Shown here piece by piece: positions 10,296 through 21,700 of a stretch of DNA of 64,000 nucleotides; position 1 is the stretch's first letter, and every line of letters starts with the position of its first letter. The stretch spans positions 44,947,585 to 45,011,584 of the forward strand of contig CATQJL010000316.1 of NCBI GenBank assembly GCA_958299035.1, written 5' to 3'. The position numbers and the translations under genes were made by a program. Under the pieces are notes generated by a model. It was not told where the DNA came from. It was given only the letters and a program-made list of their open reading frames with translations, and did not search any database. The DNA comes from Cylicocyclus nassatus (taxonomy: Eukaryota > Nematoda > Chromadorea > Rhabditida > Strongylidae).

Positions 10296-10707
10296 TTAAA
10301 GGCAGTGTCCGGGCAAAATGGGGGTTCTGAGATTTCTCTGCCACGTGAAAGTAGCCCCCCTGAGACACAACATCGCGCAACTGCGAGCATAAAACGTTCG
10401 ACCTAAAGCAAGAAAAACGATTGCAAATTGGGGAAACTTACGCCTTGGGGCGGGGTCCTCCGAGCTGTTTGAATTCCTGCCAGACGGCAGAGTACGTATG
10501 CCGCCACAGTTAAAAACCGTGCGCTCTTTGCAACCTCTGCGTCTTAGCTTGGCGGGGATCCCCAAATTTCGAAATGTGAGGACTTGGAAAATGCATGTTC
10601 TCGCCGTTTTCGCGCCTTCTGATGTGGATTTTCGGATTCAGCGTTGCGGATAACCCCAGATAAGTTGATTTTTTAGAAGTCGAGTTTCTGCCCGGACACT
10701 GCCTTTA
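10296..10707. mobile_element. palindromic MITE, TTAA-flanked, GGCAGTGTCC ends
   Basis: Starts TTAAAGGCAGTGTCCGGGCA and ends with the exact complement, so TTAA flanks both sides. The body is GC-rich and partly self-complementary. It belongs to a loose family of palindromes at TTAA sites seen at 39000-39376, 41143-41515, 42968-43334, 50001-50320 and 54390-54756. The layout resembles the TTAA palindromes described in C. elegans. Confidence 0.75.
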
Positions 10708-11070
10708 ACAACATTCAACAGGATCTTGCCCACGAGTACAAGCGCTGATAGTCACCACGGAATGATCGCAGATATCACATATTCTTGTACAACCTCTCAC
10801 AACACTGTTCGTACAACTTTTGAATTACTAACCAACAGTCCTGTCTCCGAGCGCATCAATAGCATGTTATATATATGAGCGATCAAAACGTTTATTCCTT
10901 TATCAACTTTTCCATTCTTATCTAGGTTAAACGCGTACCCATCTTAACGCGTATAAGATAGAGAAGAATGGAAAAACAATATATTAGAGATCAATGAAAT
11001 ACCTGAGATTCACCCGAAATCAACAATAAAGAAAATAACAATTCATAAAGTGAATAAAAATAAAAAGTTC
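10708..11070. other. no gene recognised
   Basis: AT-rich spacer. It contains a small inverted repeat, TTTTCCATTCTT (about 10909-10920) with AAGAATGGAAAA (about 10963-10974), enclosing CGCGTA/TACGCG-like sequence. It may be 3' flank of the possible gene at 11106-11640. Confidence 0.3.
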
Positions 11071-11132
11071 CCTCTCATTCCAGTGGTCAGCTGGATTTTA
11101 CGTAATCACAGCGTGACCACTGGAATGAGAGG
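11071..11132. repeat. 19-bp perfect hairpin
   Basis: CCTCTCATTCCAGTGGTCA at 11071-11089 is exactly complementary to 11114-11132, with a 24-nt loop. The right arm covers the last codons of the minus-strand frame ending at 11106. It could act as a transcript 3' structure or be a small repeat. Confidence 0.75.
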
Positions 11133-11640
11133 ATCGGCTTGTCCGTCCTTCTCTTCCGCTTCCTTTTCGCACGATTGAAGGAGAGGAACTGAATGCAAAT
11201 ATTTGCTGAAAAAGTTCAGCGTGTTGAACAAACCGTGGCTGATCTCATTTCCAACATAGTCGCAGGTGTCGTCCGTAGAATTGTTGAGATCAACATACTG
11301 TGAACTCACTCCATTGGCTAATCGCCTTAAGAAACGATTCACTGATGCAGTTCGTTCCCTAAAAACGTGGAGTGAGCTAGTGAATGACAGCCGAGCAATG
11401 AGAGAAGTGTAATGACGCACGCTTAGAAAAAGGCGGCGAGAAAAGGCAAAACGCTTCAAAATTTTCCCGAAAAAAACAGCAGCTTACCTTCCATTCCAAA
11501 GATTTCTGCCAAACGGTGAAGCATCGCGAAGCCGCTGCAGCGGTGACGGATCTCTCAAATGCTGTAGGGACAGAATTGACTTCCTTTCCTAGAATCATTT
11601 GTTTGGCTGGCTTACTCACCATCGTCATCTCCACGAACAT
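11106..11640 (-). CDS. possible small two-exon gene, unknown function
   Basis: Exon 1 (11640-11488) would encode about 51 residues from an ATG, including a segment FERSVTAAAASRCFTVWQK, and ends at the donor GTAAGC (11487-11482). A phase-compatible acceptor TTCACAG leads to exon 2 (11297-11106), which includes YVDLNNSTDDTCDYVGNEIS and ends with LIPVVTL and TGA. The segment just upstream of that acceptor (VNRFLRRLANGVSS) also looks coding, so the intron could be placed differently. The composition looks more protein-like than the surroundings. I recognise no domain, and a pseudogene or chance frame is possible. Confidence 0.3.
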
Positions 11641-12208
11641 ATCACAACCAAAGACATTAACGTGACAAAGACCTATTTACGACGCCAACTGCTACCGACG
11701 CTTTTAGGCGAAATGGACCTTGGGATGTACTTGAATAAAGTTAATATTAAGCGTACATCCGAATATCTTAGAGACAGCAAACGCTTGAACGCAAGACACC
11801 GCGATATATCTATATATCGACTCGATTGGAGTGAATTCGAGTGGCTCGAGTCCCGCTCGGTCGCATTGCCTGGACCTTGCGCCGCGTTCGCAAACGTGTC
11901 ATCTGATCATTTTCCCACGGCTGAGCTCAGAGGCGATCGTAATCGTTAATCAGGCTTAGGAAACTGGTCAGAACCTTTCGCAAACAAGGCACACGGTGAG
12001 GAACCCGAGTCGCTCAAGTCAGGCTCACTCCAAATTAGACAGAGGCCATATGATAATTAGTACACGATCGGCATGCGCTAACAGTCGTGATGGTAGCACA
12101 GATAAGAGAGATTCTGAGACCGGATGACTTGGATATTTGGCTTCCCCTATCCGATTCGAGATATTATCTTGCGTACGTTTAGCTCGATCATTCACCAGTA
12201 GAAGTACT
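11641..12208. other. no gene recognised; possible upstream region of 11106-11640
   Basis: It contains a 117-codon plus-strand frame (11599-11949) with no recognisable domain. A moderately GC-rich patch lies near 11820-11950. If the minus-strand gene at 11106-11640 is real, this would be its promoter side. Confidence 0.25.
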
Positions 12209-13348
12209 GTCCATGAGCAGGGTAAAGCGGGGGGTGCGGCACTCGACCGTCGGATACGACCCCCCCCCCTGATTGCTGTCTTAATAAGACCCCCCTCCTA
12301 AACTATACACTTAAGATAGTATTACCTGAAGGCTCTGTCAAACATAATGGACAACATATCCATAATTAGCATGTCAAATACCCCCTGTAGACAAAGTGTG
12401 AGCGAATTCTGAAGATTCAAGATACTAGGCTACCTAAGTGAAATGGTCAAATTCCAACATGGTTAACTTTGTTTTAAAGGTGAATTAGCTATCCGTTTTT
12501 GAACTCAAGACAAAGCACTACTCCTTCTTTGTCCACCTCAGGAATCCCGCTTCAGAAGACCTCCAAACTGTGGAATTAGAAGCCAACCAAAATCTCATTT
12601 TTCCCATTTTTCGCTTTTGATGGCTGTGCTTTCACCAAATATTACTCAGAGCTAAGAAGACGAATCAGGCTCAAAACATCCCTATGGAATCTACGAGGTT
12701 TAGGCTATCGATTCATATAAATATTGTCCGCTAAAAATGTTTTTTTGATATAGTTAATGGCCTGCGGCACCCCCCCTCAAAACCTGCGGCTGCCGCAGGG
12801 GTGCCGCAGGGGTGCCGCAGGCCATTAACTATATCAAAAAAACATTTTTAGCGGACAATATTTATATGAATCGATAGCCTAGACCTCGTAGATTCCATAG
12901 GGATGTTTTGAGCCTGATTCGTCTTCTTAGCTCCGAGTAATATTTGGTGAAAGCACAGCCATCAAAAGCGAAAAATGGGAAAAATGAGATTTTGGTTGGC
13001 TTCTAATTCCACAGTTTGGAGGTCTTCTGAAGCGGGATTCCTGAGGTGGACAAAGAAGGAGTAGTGCTTTGTCTTGAGTGCAAAAACGGATAGCTAATTC
13101 ACCTTTAAAACAAAGTTAACCATGTTGGAATTTGACCATTTCACTTAGGTAGCCTAGTATCTTGAATCTTCAGAATTCGCTCACACTTTGTCTACAGGGG
13201 TTAATTGACGTGCTAATTATGGATATGATACGAATATCATGTTATCGCTATAATCAGATCACCTAACTACGACCCCTCCCCATTTGACTCCTCAATACGA
13301 CCCCCCTCTGCGGCGTGCCGCACCCCCCGCTTTACCCTGGTCCATGAG
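12209..13348. mobile_element. 1.1-kb palindromic fold-back with 9-10 bp target duplication
   Basis: The element (12218-13339) starts CAGGGTAAAGCGGGGGGTGC and ends with its complement. The two arms, each over 500 bp, are near-identical inverted copies meeting at GC-rich CTGCGGCACC repeats around 12760-12830. GTCCATGAG flanks both sides (12209-12217 and 13340-13348), and the next base, C, also matches. A 9-10 bp duplication fits the Mutator (MULE) superfamily, whose non-autonomous fold-backs have long terminal repeats. No transposase frame is present. The few differences between the arms suggest recent activity or gene conversion. Confidence 0.8.
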
Positions 13349-13397
13349 CTATGCCTAAGCAGCTACAGTATGTGCCATTGAGAGCTTCACATAAGTA

Positions 13398-13571
13398 TAC
13401 CCTTTGCTTCAATCAGATCGGCGGCTGGAAGGCGGGACTGCGTGACCTAATTAAGGCTAGAAAATGATCGGAGAGCATGTTCGCCGCAGACTGCGTCGCG
13501 GACGCGAGCCGTCGCCTACTAGGTCATGAAACCTCGTCTTCCAACCGCCGATCTGGTTGAAGCAAAGGGTA
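13398..13571. repeat. fold-back element, TACCCTTTG ends
   Basis: TACCCTTTGCTTCAATCAGA on the left pairs with its near-complement at the right end, followed inside by GATCGGCGG / CCGCCGATC and CTGGAAG / CTTCCAA. The middle includes GCAGACTGCGTCGCGGACGC. A diverged second copy lies at 40959-41099. Confidence 0.7.
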
Positions 13572-14346
13572 CGTTGCCTGCGATGCGCGCATAACGCGGC
13601 TGTGACTGAGGCTTGAGCTCTTTTCGAACAATTAAGTTGCTTCAAAAGTAAAGCCCTTTCCTAAATCGAAGTGGTTTTTTTCTGCCAGACTTAAAGCACG
13701 CTAGAACAAAGTAAGCTCTACAAAGTTCTCATAAATATCCATTTAAGTCGTAATCCCAGGTAAATCTAGAGCCTAAAAACTGGAATTTTCAGTGAAATCA
13801 GATCACTTGCAAAATTTTTATGGACCTTCAACTTGGTCATCATACAGTAGACACACAGTAATACTTATAGATAGGCTTACATTCGCTTGGTTTTTTCGCG
13901 GCTCAAAATAAGAAAGAAAAACAGCCCGAAATGTAATAATGGTTTTCTCACTCTTTCTGTTTTCCAACTTTTGAACTTGGCAGTTCTTAATTATCAGAGC
14001 ACATGCAAAAGCACAATTCTAAGATTGATCTTATGCTTACTAAAGCTTGCGGTATGCAATCACGTATGTGGGGGGATCTGGGGGAGGGGAGTTGTTTTCA
14101 AATCATTTTTTCTCGATTTCGATGCTGAAAAAAAAACTCAACAAATGCTATGAATACTTTTATACTTTATGTATGCTATGTATCTTCTGTATGAGAACCG
14201 GTCTGAAGCTTCGTACCAAATTTCACGTAATGAATTTGAAAAGCTCAAGAAAGTATCAATTTTAGCTGTTTTTGGACCCTTTAGACATTGCTTCCGTAAT
14301 ATTTCCATATTTTAGTGTGTTGGCAACTCCAAGTTTTATTCAACTG
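13572..14346. other. no gene recognised
   Basis: AT-rich spacer with short overlapping open frames only. It contains a G-rich patch (GGGGGGATCTGGGGGAGGGG at about 14069). Confidence 0.35.
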
Positions 14347-14363
14347 ACAAGGAGAGGATACTT

Positions 14364-14827
14364 ACAAGGGAAGTGTCAGAACTCGCAGTGGCCTTTTGAC
14401 ATGAAATAAGTATTATCTGAAGCAGCTTGAAATGCTGATTCCAAAACAGCCTTTCTTAGCTACAGAACTAATCTAAAATGAGAGTTATTGAATTTAATTT
14501 GCGGGAAATTTACAACGCTGGGAATAGCCAAAAATTGAAGCGAACATTTTTTTGGGCTCAAACATAGATGAAACAGTCCATCAATGTTTAACGTAATCTT
14601 ACGCCTTCATCAAAGTCATGCTGTGGTGCTTAAACAAGCATTTGAAAAGTTCCCGTGATCACAGAGTACTTCAAACAATGTAAAATTTAATGTTTAAAAT
14701 GCCCATAACTCGCGACCCAGATTAGTTCTGCAGCTAAGAAAGTTTGTTTTGGAATCAGCATTTCAAGCGGTAAGGTGATACCCATCCCATGTCAAAAGGC
14801 CACTGCGACTTCTGACACTTCCCTTGT
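14364..14827. mobile_element. nested PIF/Harbinger-type MITE
   Basis: CAAGGGAAGTGTCAGAA and its complement form the ends, with TTA on each side as the duplicated target. The arms carry CTAAGAAAG-type subterminal sequences related to the elements at 4716 and 7008. Its position inside the left arm of the 14347-15453 element shows the order of insertion. Confidence 0.75.
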
Positions 14828-15021
14828 TACTCGAAAGCACCAATTCAAATGAAACATACATCATCTTAAAGCGCTTGAAACGCTAATTTCAAATCTATAG
14901 TTTCTAGCTGCGGAACGATTTGTAGAAGGAGGTATGAGGGTGTTCCCCTCTAGGTTTGAGGCGACCTCCAGCAGGTCTCCCCTTATCTATGAGCACTGTA
15001 GAGGAGTAGCAACTAGTGGCA

Positions 15022-15078
15022 ACTGGCCTACTGGTAAGTGACTTGCCTGATAGGGAAAGTGTCAAGGTTTTAATCCCT
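15022..15078 (+). repeat. tRNA-like A and B boxes (SINE-like fragment)
   Basis: TGGCCTACTGG (15024-15034) matches the RNA polymerase III A box TRGCNNAGYGG at 10 of 11 positions. GGTTTTAATCC (15066-15076) matches the B box at 9 of 11. The 42-bp spacing is that of a tRNA gene. No full cloverleaf with acceptor stem is evident, so this is a tRNA-derived repeat or a pseudo-tRNA within the MITE centre. Confidence 0.4.
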
Positions 15079-15505
15079 TCGCATGCACTTTATCGCAATA
15101 GAATTAAGCTTATAAATGGCTTTGGAGCCTCAAAGCCTGACATTTCTGATGATATTGATGCTAATCAAAGTTAGAAGTGTTAAAAAACCAAAGTAATATG
15201 AGTATTATAATCCTTACTGTGATCTTCATTTAGATTACTTACCATTACACCATTTCGTGTTTCTATAATGCTCGTAGACAAGAGCCGACATCTCAATGGC
15301 GCCTCAACCCCAGAGGGAAACACCCCTCATAACTCTTTTTACAAAACCGTTCCGCAGCTAGAAACTATAGATTTGGAACCAGCGTTTCAAGCGCTTTCAG
15401 ATGATGTATGTCTCCTTTGAATTGGTGCTTTTGACTAGGTATCCTCTCCTTGTGAGATACTATGACCCCATTCCACAACATTGAAGTGACCAGCATGCAG
15501 TGTGC

Positions 15506-18500
15506 TCAAATACCCACCTTGCTCTTAAAACGTCGGCGTTGGCGTCGTTTTGGCGGACTAATCAAGGGATCGTTAAGATCTACCTTTGCTGATAAACCAT
15601 CGTCAAAGTGAGTCGACGTCGTGTGTTTCACATTGTCACCAACAGACAGCGATCGCTTTCTAGAAGGTCGCACAATGAATGCCATACCTTGTTTCCTGAA
15701 CACATGGTTAGTAGAAGACAGATATCTAAGAAGCTATGAATTTTACACATGCTCTAACACACCACATCTTCCACCTAAACCATTCCGGAACGGAACTGAA
15801 ATGTTCTCATATTGGTCGCAGTGATTTTGTAGAAGAATGCAAACATGATTCAATTCCGTTTCAGAATTCTACAGATCACATTGACGGCGACGCTTTGTTA
15901 GCGACCTCCTAATAAAAGCTAAAAAGGTAAGCACTTAAAGCACCTTGGTATAGATGGAAGATCAGCGAGATCTCTGTACGAAGGGTAATGACTTGGACTT
16001 GGCGAGGACGACTGCATCGTGCGGGAGCTACTAAAATTGATATAATCGAAAGACGAAAGTAAAAAATACGGAAAGATCTTTCAAACAGTTTGGAAGGGCC
16101 TTCCACCAAAATTCAGGTGATGAGATTTTGATGCGGTACAATAGCCCAGCCCCTAACTGAGTAACTGCCCTAGCTCAGCTGCAGAAGATGAACTACAAAG
16201 CGAGAAAATCGCTCCAGAAAGTAAAGGACGCAGTGGTAGCTCCGCCTATCAACTAAAGGAGTTTAGAGATAACAAGCAGAAAACTGATTTTCAATGTATC
16301 CAAAGCTGTAGAGAATGCGCCCTTCATTATACTTATCGAATTTTCGTTGATTTTAGATATACTGATGTTCGTTTTGGATTCCCTATTTTCAGACCACCCA
16401 CGTTAGTGGCCGGAGCCACCATCGATGCACAGATTTGCCTAGCTCTTGCAATGAGCATAGAGGGAACACAGCTTTCCTTTTCAGCAGTCGTTTTCAAGAA
16501 AAGCTAAATCCCTTGCGTTTACGCATTATGATAGTACAAAAAGTCTTGTGATAAGTATGATGCCGCCTGTCAGAAGTTTCTGAGCGCGTGACGATCTAAC
16601 CATTTCTAGAAGGTTTATGCAGAGTCAGTTCGAGGAATCTCGTTCAAGGTGGGTGGGTTTTCTCAACCAGAAAAAATTTACCAGAAAAATTTTGACAGGA
16701 TTGATTCAAAGATTTGATAAAATGGGACTCAAAAACTATTTCAATTATTTGCAAGCAAAAACAGTCACAACTTTATAACTTTTCGATAAATTTCAGAAAT
16801 TCCACGAACCATTTTCGGGAAATGCCCCCCCCCTCTGCCCTTCTCGGTCCGGCACTGCTGTTCCCGTAATCTCTCACGAGGCAAAGAGCATGGCTAGATC
16901 TTGCAAACGCTCCTCCGCACACTCCGATGGAAAAATGTTTGTTACTAACCTTGAGTGAGCGATGTTGGATCCTACTACGCTTGCGCCTTCATACTGTCCA
17001 CCGTGTCGGGTAGAAGGTGAGCAGTAGGAAGAAACAGGCGCGGTAGAATTAGCACCCGTCATTGGCCCAGTTACATCCAAATTCAACACTTCGCCATCAG
17101 GAAGAGATGTCGATCTGAAAAAAGCTTTCGAAGCGAGAATGACTCCTCCAGACACGATGACTACTACCTTTTTCTCAAAGCGACATCATTTTCATTAGGG
17201 AATGATGAACGGACCGACGGTTGGAAGCAGTTCCTCGTCGATGAAAATGGAGGCCTTCGTATGCTTCGGCTGAACGTTCTTCTAAGTGATTGAAATGAGA
17301 TTTTGCGAGTATGTGGTAATACAAAGCACGATGCAGGGGATGAAGAGTTCAGATACTTACTTATTAGTGGGTGCATCGTTTTGGCATTTCCCCGGCAAGT
17401 CTTCTTCGTTCACACTAGGCAGTTCTTTGTATGAGTTGCCCATGGATACAACTCCACCATTCATCGCCGAGTAAAAAGCACTGGATTGCGACTCGACATT
17501 AGGCTATAAGGAGCGGAACTTATGATATGTTTGCTAAGCTGAATATTAACACACGCCTACCTGAGCCGACGACTTCACAGTGCCAATTAGTCGCTTCAAA
17601 AACGATTGCTCTTTTTGCGTAGATAAAGATATGGTTGATTCACGATTGAGCCCTTAAATAGAAGATGATTGAGCAATTTCAAATAGCTACAGCAAGGTCA
17701 AAATATCACATTCGAGGGACCGCTGACCGAATCCAGAACCACGCATGGTCCTGAAGGTCGGATTTCTGGGGAAGATCTCTGGGGCAAGCGCCGGCTCTTC
17801 ACGATCGTCATCGTCATCGGATAGCTCATAGCCTTCAGCATCAAGAAGCCAATACGTAGTCATCTGGCCTTTTCCCTGAACACACAGCAGTTTGCTAGCA
17901 GTAGGTTTCGCTTGTAATTGGTTGTTTCAAAAATTCTACCCATTTCTGAAGTCCCATTTCAGCTCAGCATAACGCTTGTAGAAATGATCTTTAAAGTAAA
18001 ATTGTTCGCGATCTACAAATCCTTGGCAATTCTATGCATATCCAAAAATCATTGTAGCAGCAACGAGAAGGATTTTCACGCAAAAGTGTCAAACATTTTC
18101 TTCTAAGATCCTCTATTTTGAAAAACCATAGTTAGTCTAGAACGTAATGTAACCGCATAAGCAGTGCTCGTTGTGTAGCCAATAATCGATTGAGCAGTAA
18201 AGCTCTTTTTGTAAGATTTTGAGAAACTTCTTTGCCTACAAAAAAACCGGGAGGACCGGGAAATTACCACAACTGAGTAAATTTACAGTCTCAAAATTGT
18301 GCTAAGCAGGGAAGGCATCTAACTTATTGGCCGTTTTTTGGAAAATATATCATTGGAATTAGCTTCAGACGGTACTTCCAAATATGTTGTCCCCAGCTGC
18401 TGAACACATTCTGAAGCGAATTGTTGAATTTTTCCTGCAAATTTGCATTGCATACTCCTTCACCTACTGGCATTACCGTAGTATAGGCATTTTATAGCAC

Positions 18501-18792
18501 AAATAATTAGGAAACACCAAAATTCGAAGAATTTAACAATTTTTGTCCGCGGATTGACGGCTCTAGAGCAAAAAGGCAAAATTCGACATTCGTTTTGCTG
18601 TCTTTCCAAGGTATTAAATTAGGATAAACACCTATAGCAATGATGTATTATGCAAACTAGAACAAACTTTTACAATATATAAGCAGTGTTTCTAAAAAAA
18701 ACTTTTCTCCTATGGAATTAGCAAGGCAGTTCAAAAGGTGATCAAAAGGGGTAGAACTGTTGAATTAACCCAATATGAAAGCTCTAACGCAC
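15506..18792 (-). CDS. guanylate cyclase C-terminal tail (exons 29-34)
   Basis: Exons 17875-17728, 17652-17561, 17503-17361, 17281-17168, 17114-16950 and 15695-15506 encode residues 1077-1359. The first starts with [12 protein letters not shown], the conserved end of the cyclase domain, then an acidic run DDDDDREE. The rest is unlike other cyclases as far as I can see: Ser/Thr-rich, low in hydrophobic residues, with basic patches (RSIRRP, RPSRKRS) and the end [16 protein letters not shown]. It is probably a disordered cytoplasmic tail, possibly phosphorylated or binding partners. Exon 34 follows a 1254-nt intron, so the last 63 residues are slightly less certain than the rest. Confidence 0.8.
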
Positions 18793-21700
18793 CTTGATGG
18801 ATAAGGTACCGCGTTCTTCTAGTACAAAACCGGGAATGGCTGACAAAACATCTCGCGTAGGCTGTGAGCAGTGGATTTTTAGCGCTGAAAATAAATGATC
18901 AGTAAATGGCTGAAACTGTGACAATCTTACGTTCTCCATTGCTTTCCATCCTACTTGCAGTGTTTACAGTGTCACCAAATAAGCAATACCTGAAACTCGC
19001 CAAATACATTCATCTCGAAGCGAATAGGTGGTAACAATGAATGATACCTTGGCATGGTCTTCCCCACTACTCCGGCAACGCAACTGCCGGTGTGGATGCC
19101 GATTCGTAGCATTAGTTGTTCACTAGGCCGATGAGGAATTTTAAAGTTTCGCACGGCGCGCAAGAGTCGTAAGGCCATAAGAGCTAAAAAGAGGAAATAA
19201 GAAAGGTCCAAGAATGGCACCGTCCACCCAAATTGAGGTTTTTATATGATGGCGGGGCAGTAATAAGCAAACATCGAAGTCTTGCTGCAAAAGATGAATT
19301 CCAGAGCAAGAGAAACGCTTCCACCCAGAAAGGGAGACGGTCAAGAGACGCGATTTCTCCGGGGAGTCAAAAGCGAACAGCTCAGTTTAGAGCGCGAGTC
19401 TTTCAAGAACACCAGACAAAGTGCTCTGGTTTATTAAGCATCTGGAGCTACCACCTGCTAATTTTGACGGCTTTTGGTGGAAACTTGATTGAAATATTCA
19501 CGAAAACGCCATTAATTGTTTCAAAAGGCTTTTGACCTCCAACACTTATGTTCTGAATCTAGTTTAGAATAGTAAGATTGAGCAACCCATGCGACGATCA
19601 TAGTATCTATAAAAAATTGAATCGCTGCTAGAACATCATGAGATACTAAAAATGCGCTAATTCGTATCCATCTGGCAATAAAAATCTTGGCGCCTCTTGA
19701 CATACACCCCTCCAAAAGGTAGACAGCTATGCTGGCTCCGCCATCAGCATGTGTTGTCCGGAGATAATGAGCTTGAAAGCGGGACTGGAGATAGAAATGT
19801 CGCAGTTTCGATGAGCATGATGAAGGGAGGGTCCACGCAGTTCTGGATAATTAAAGCCCAATTTGGACTTGTTATCTTCAAACCACCCACGTTGATGGGC
19901 GGGCTGCCTCTACCTTCTGGAGCGGTTTCCTCGCTTTGGAAAACATCTTTTACAGTGAGATTTGGGAGATTGCTCAATTAGGGCCCCGCTATCATAGAGC
20001 ATCATTGAAATCTCAACGCGCTCGATTTGGATGGACGTGCCTCAAACATGCTACTTACCTATCTCTTTCGCGTGGAACTGAGTCTCCTTGAAGTTAGGCA
20101 CCCCAGACACAACCATATAAGCATCACCGATGGTTTCCACCTTATAACAATGAGCTCGTCATTCACAACATGAATTAAGTCAATCCACTTCATGTATTAC
20201 AACTTACCTTGTATACGTCATATTTTTGAATAATCCTATCAAATTTTGTATATAGTTTGTTCAGGAAGGTCACAACCTAAAGTGAGAACATAAATATTCA
20301 GAAGTGCTTTTTACTTCATACCTGCATGGGAGTGGATTCGCCAGATATTCGCGTGAAACCTACAATATCCGAAAAATAAATGGTAACAGAGGGGAATGAT
20401 TCCGGCACAACATCTTGACCATTGAGAAGTTGTTGAGCGACACTCCTGGAAGAAATAATAAGTTTTGACCATGCAAGCAGGGTGGTCGCAGTGGCGGTCC
20501 GAAAGGTTTTTTGAGGGAGAGGGGGGGGGGGGGGGAGAGCACACCATTTTTTTATCGTATGCATAGGCGTGGCGAAAAACTTCTTGAAATGCTTTCCAAA
20601 ATTCTTGTAGGTATCCCGAAGTTCTGAAAAAGGGGACTTACCCACAGCGCAGCTCCCAAAAAATCCCTTTCGCACAAGCTTATTTGATCTCTAGACAAAT
20701 CTGAGTAATTCCAATCATTACTACTAATGAGACAAACCACTTAAACAGGTTTAAAACCCATGAAAGCTACTTTCAAAAGTACTACCTCCCCCCTTTCCGC
20801 TCTCCCCTCAGTCCGCCACTGGTATAATGGAAAACCAATGGATGAATACCTTGGTAACATCCTCTGTAGCAAATGCTGACTTCGTTTCTGCTCCTCGCGT
20901 AGTTCCGCAGTTCGCTCGTCGACCAGATCTTCTAGCTGATTTTGATATTTCTCCATCATCACCATCATATGGTCCTGCAACTCATATTCAGCTCTGACCT
21001 GATACCTACGCAAACAGTGAGAGATTTAGCTACCATGATGTTCCTTTTGTAGATTCCAGCAAACATTGGCTTCAACCTCTGCCGGATGCCACTTTTGAAA
21101 TCAGGACGATTTTCCGGATATTCTGACCAACATTGGCGCATAGTCTCCGTGACGTAATCCTGCCCTTCGATACAAGAGAGGTTTGGCCGACTGCAGGTGC
21201 CACCGGCTACTCGTGCAACAATTTCTGCAAATGATTGGATCAGGAGAAGGGTAAGAAAACAGAATGAACTATTAGGGGCGGGGGAGCGAAGCTAAGAAAT
21301 GATTTCGATTTATAAAGCTGTTATTCGGTCAAATTTCTTTGTGGGAAGGCAGTTCCAATTCTCTACTCTTGAAAATCAAGCAATTAAAGTTTTCCGTTAC
21401 ACATCAATAACAGTGGTGTCCCTGTATGGCTAACATTCCGAAGTATCACTTTTCTGACTTTCTTAAGTTTGTTCCGAATATGTAATGCTCAGACAATCCG
21501 CAAAATACTTACGGGGAAAACTGAACTTCTAAAACTTCCGAGGGGACACTCCTATTGAAGCTGCCAGATAGGGCGCGGCCAGGTAGGGCGGGGTCCACCC
21601 ACGCGGCCCAATAGGAGCGTCCGCCCCGGAAGTATTAGAAGTTCAGTTTTTCCCCGGAAGTATTTTGCGGATTGTCTGAGTGAGTGGACAATCGAGTTAT

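Larger units (their letters stand above)
14347..15453. mobile_element. outer PIF/Harbinger-type MITE with a nested MITE
   Basis: The outer ends CAAGGAGAGGATAC and GTATCCTCTCCTTG are flanked by TGA on both sides, a 3-bp duplication. Subterminal arms match in inverse, including TTCCGCAGCTAGAAACTATA. A second element of the same type (14364-14827) sits in the left arm. The right end lies about 50 bp past the stop codon of the guanylate cyclase gene, so it probably falls in that gene's 3' UTR or just beyond it. Confidence 0.75.
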
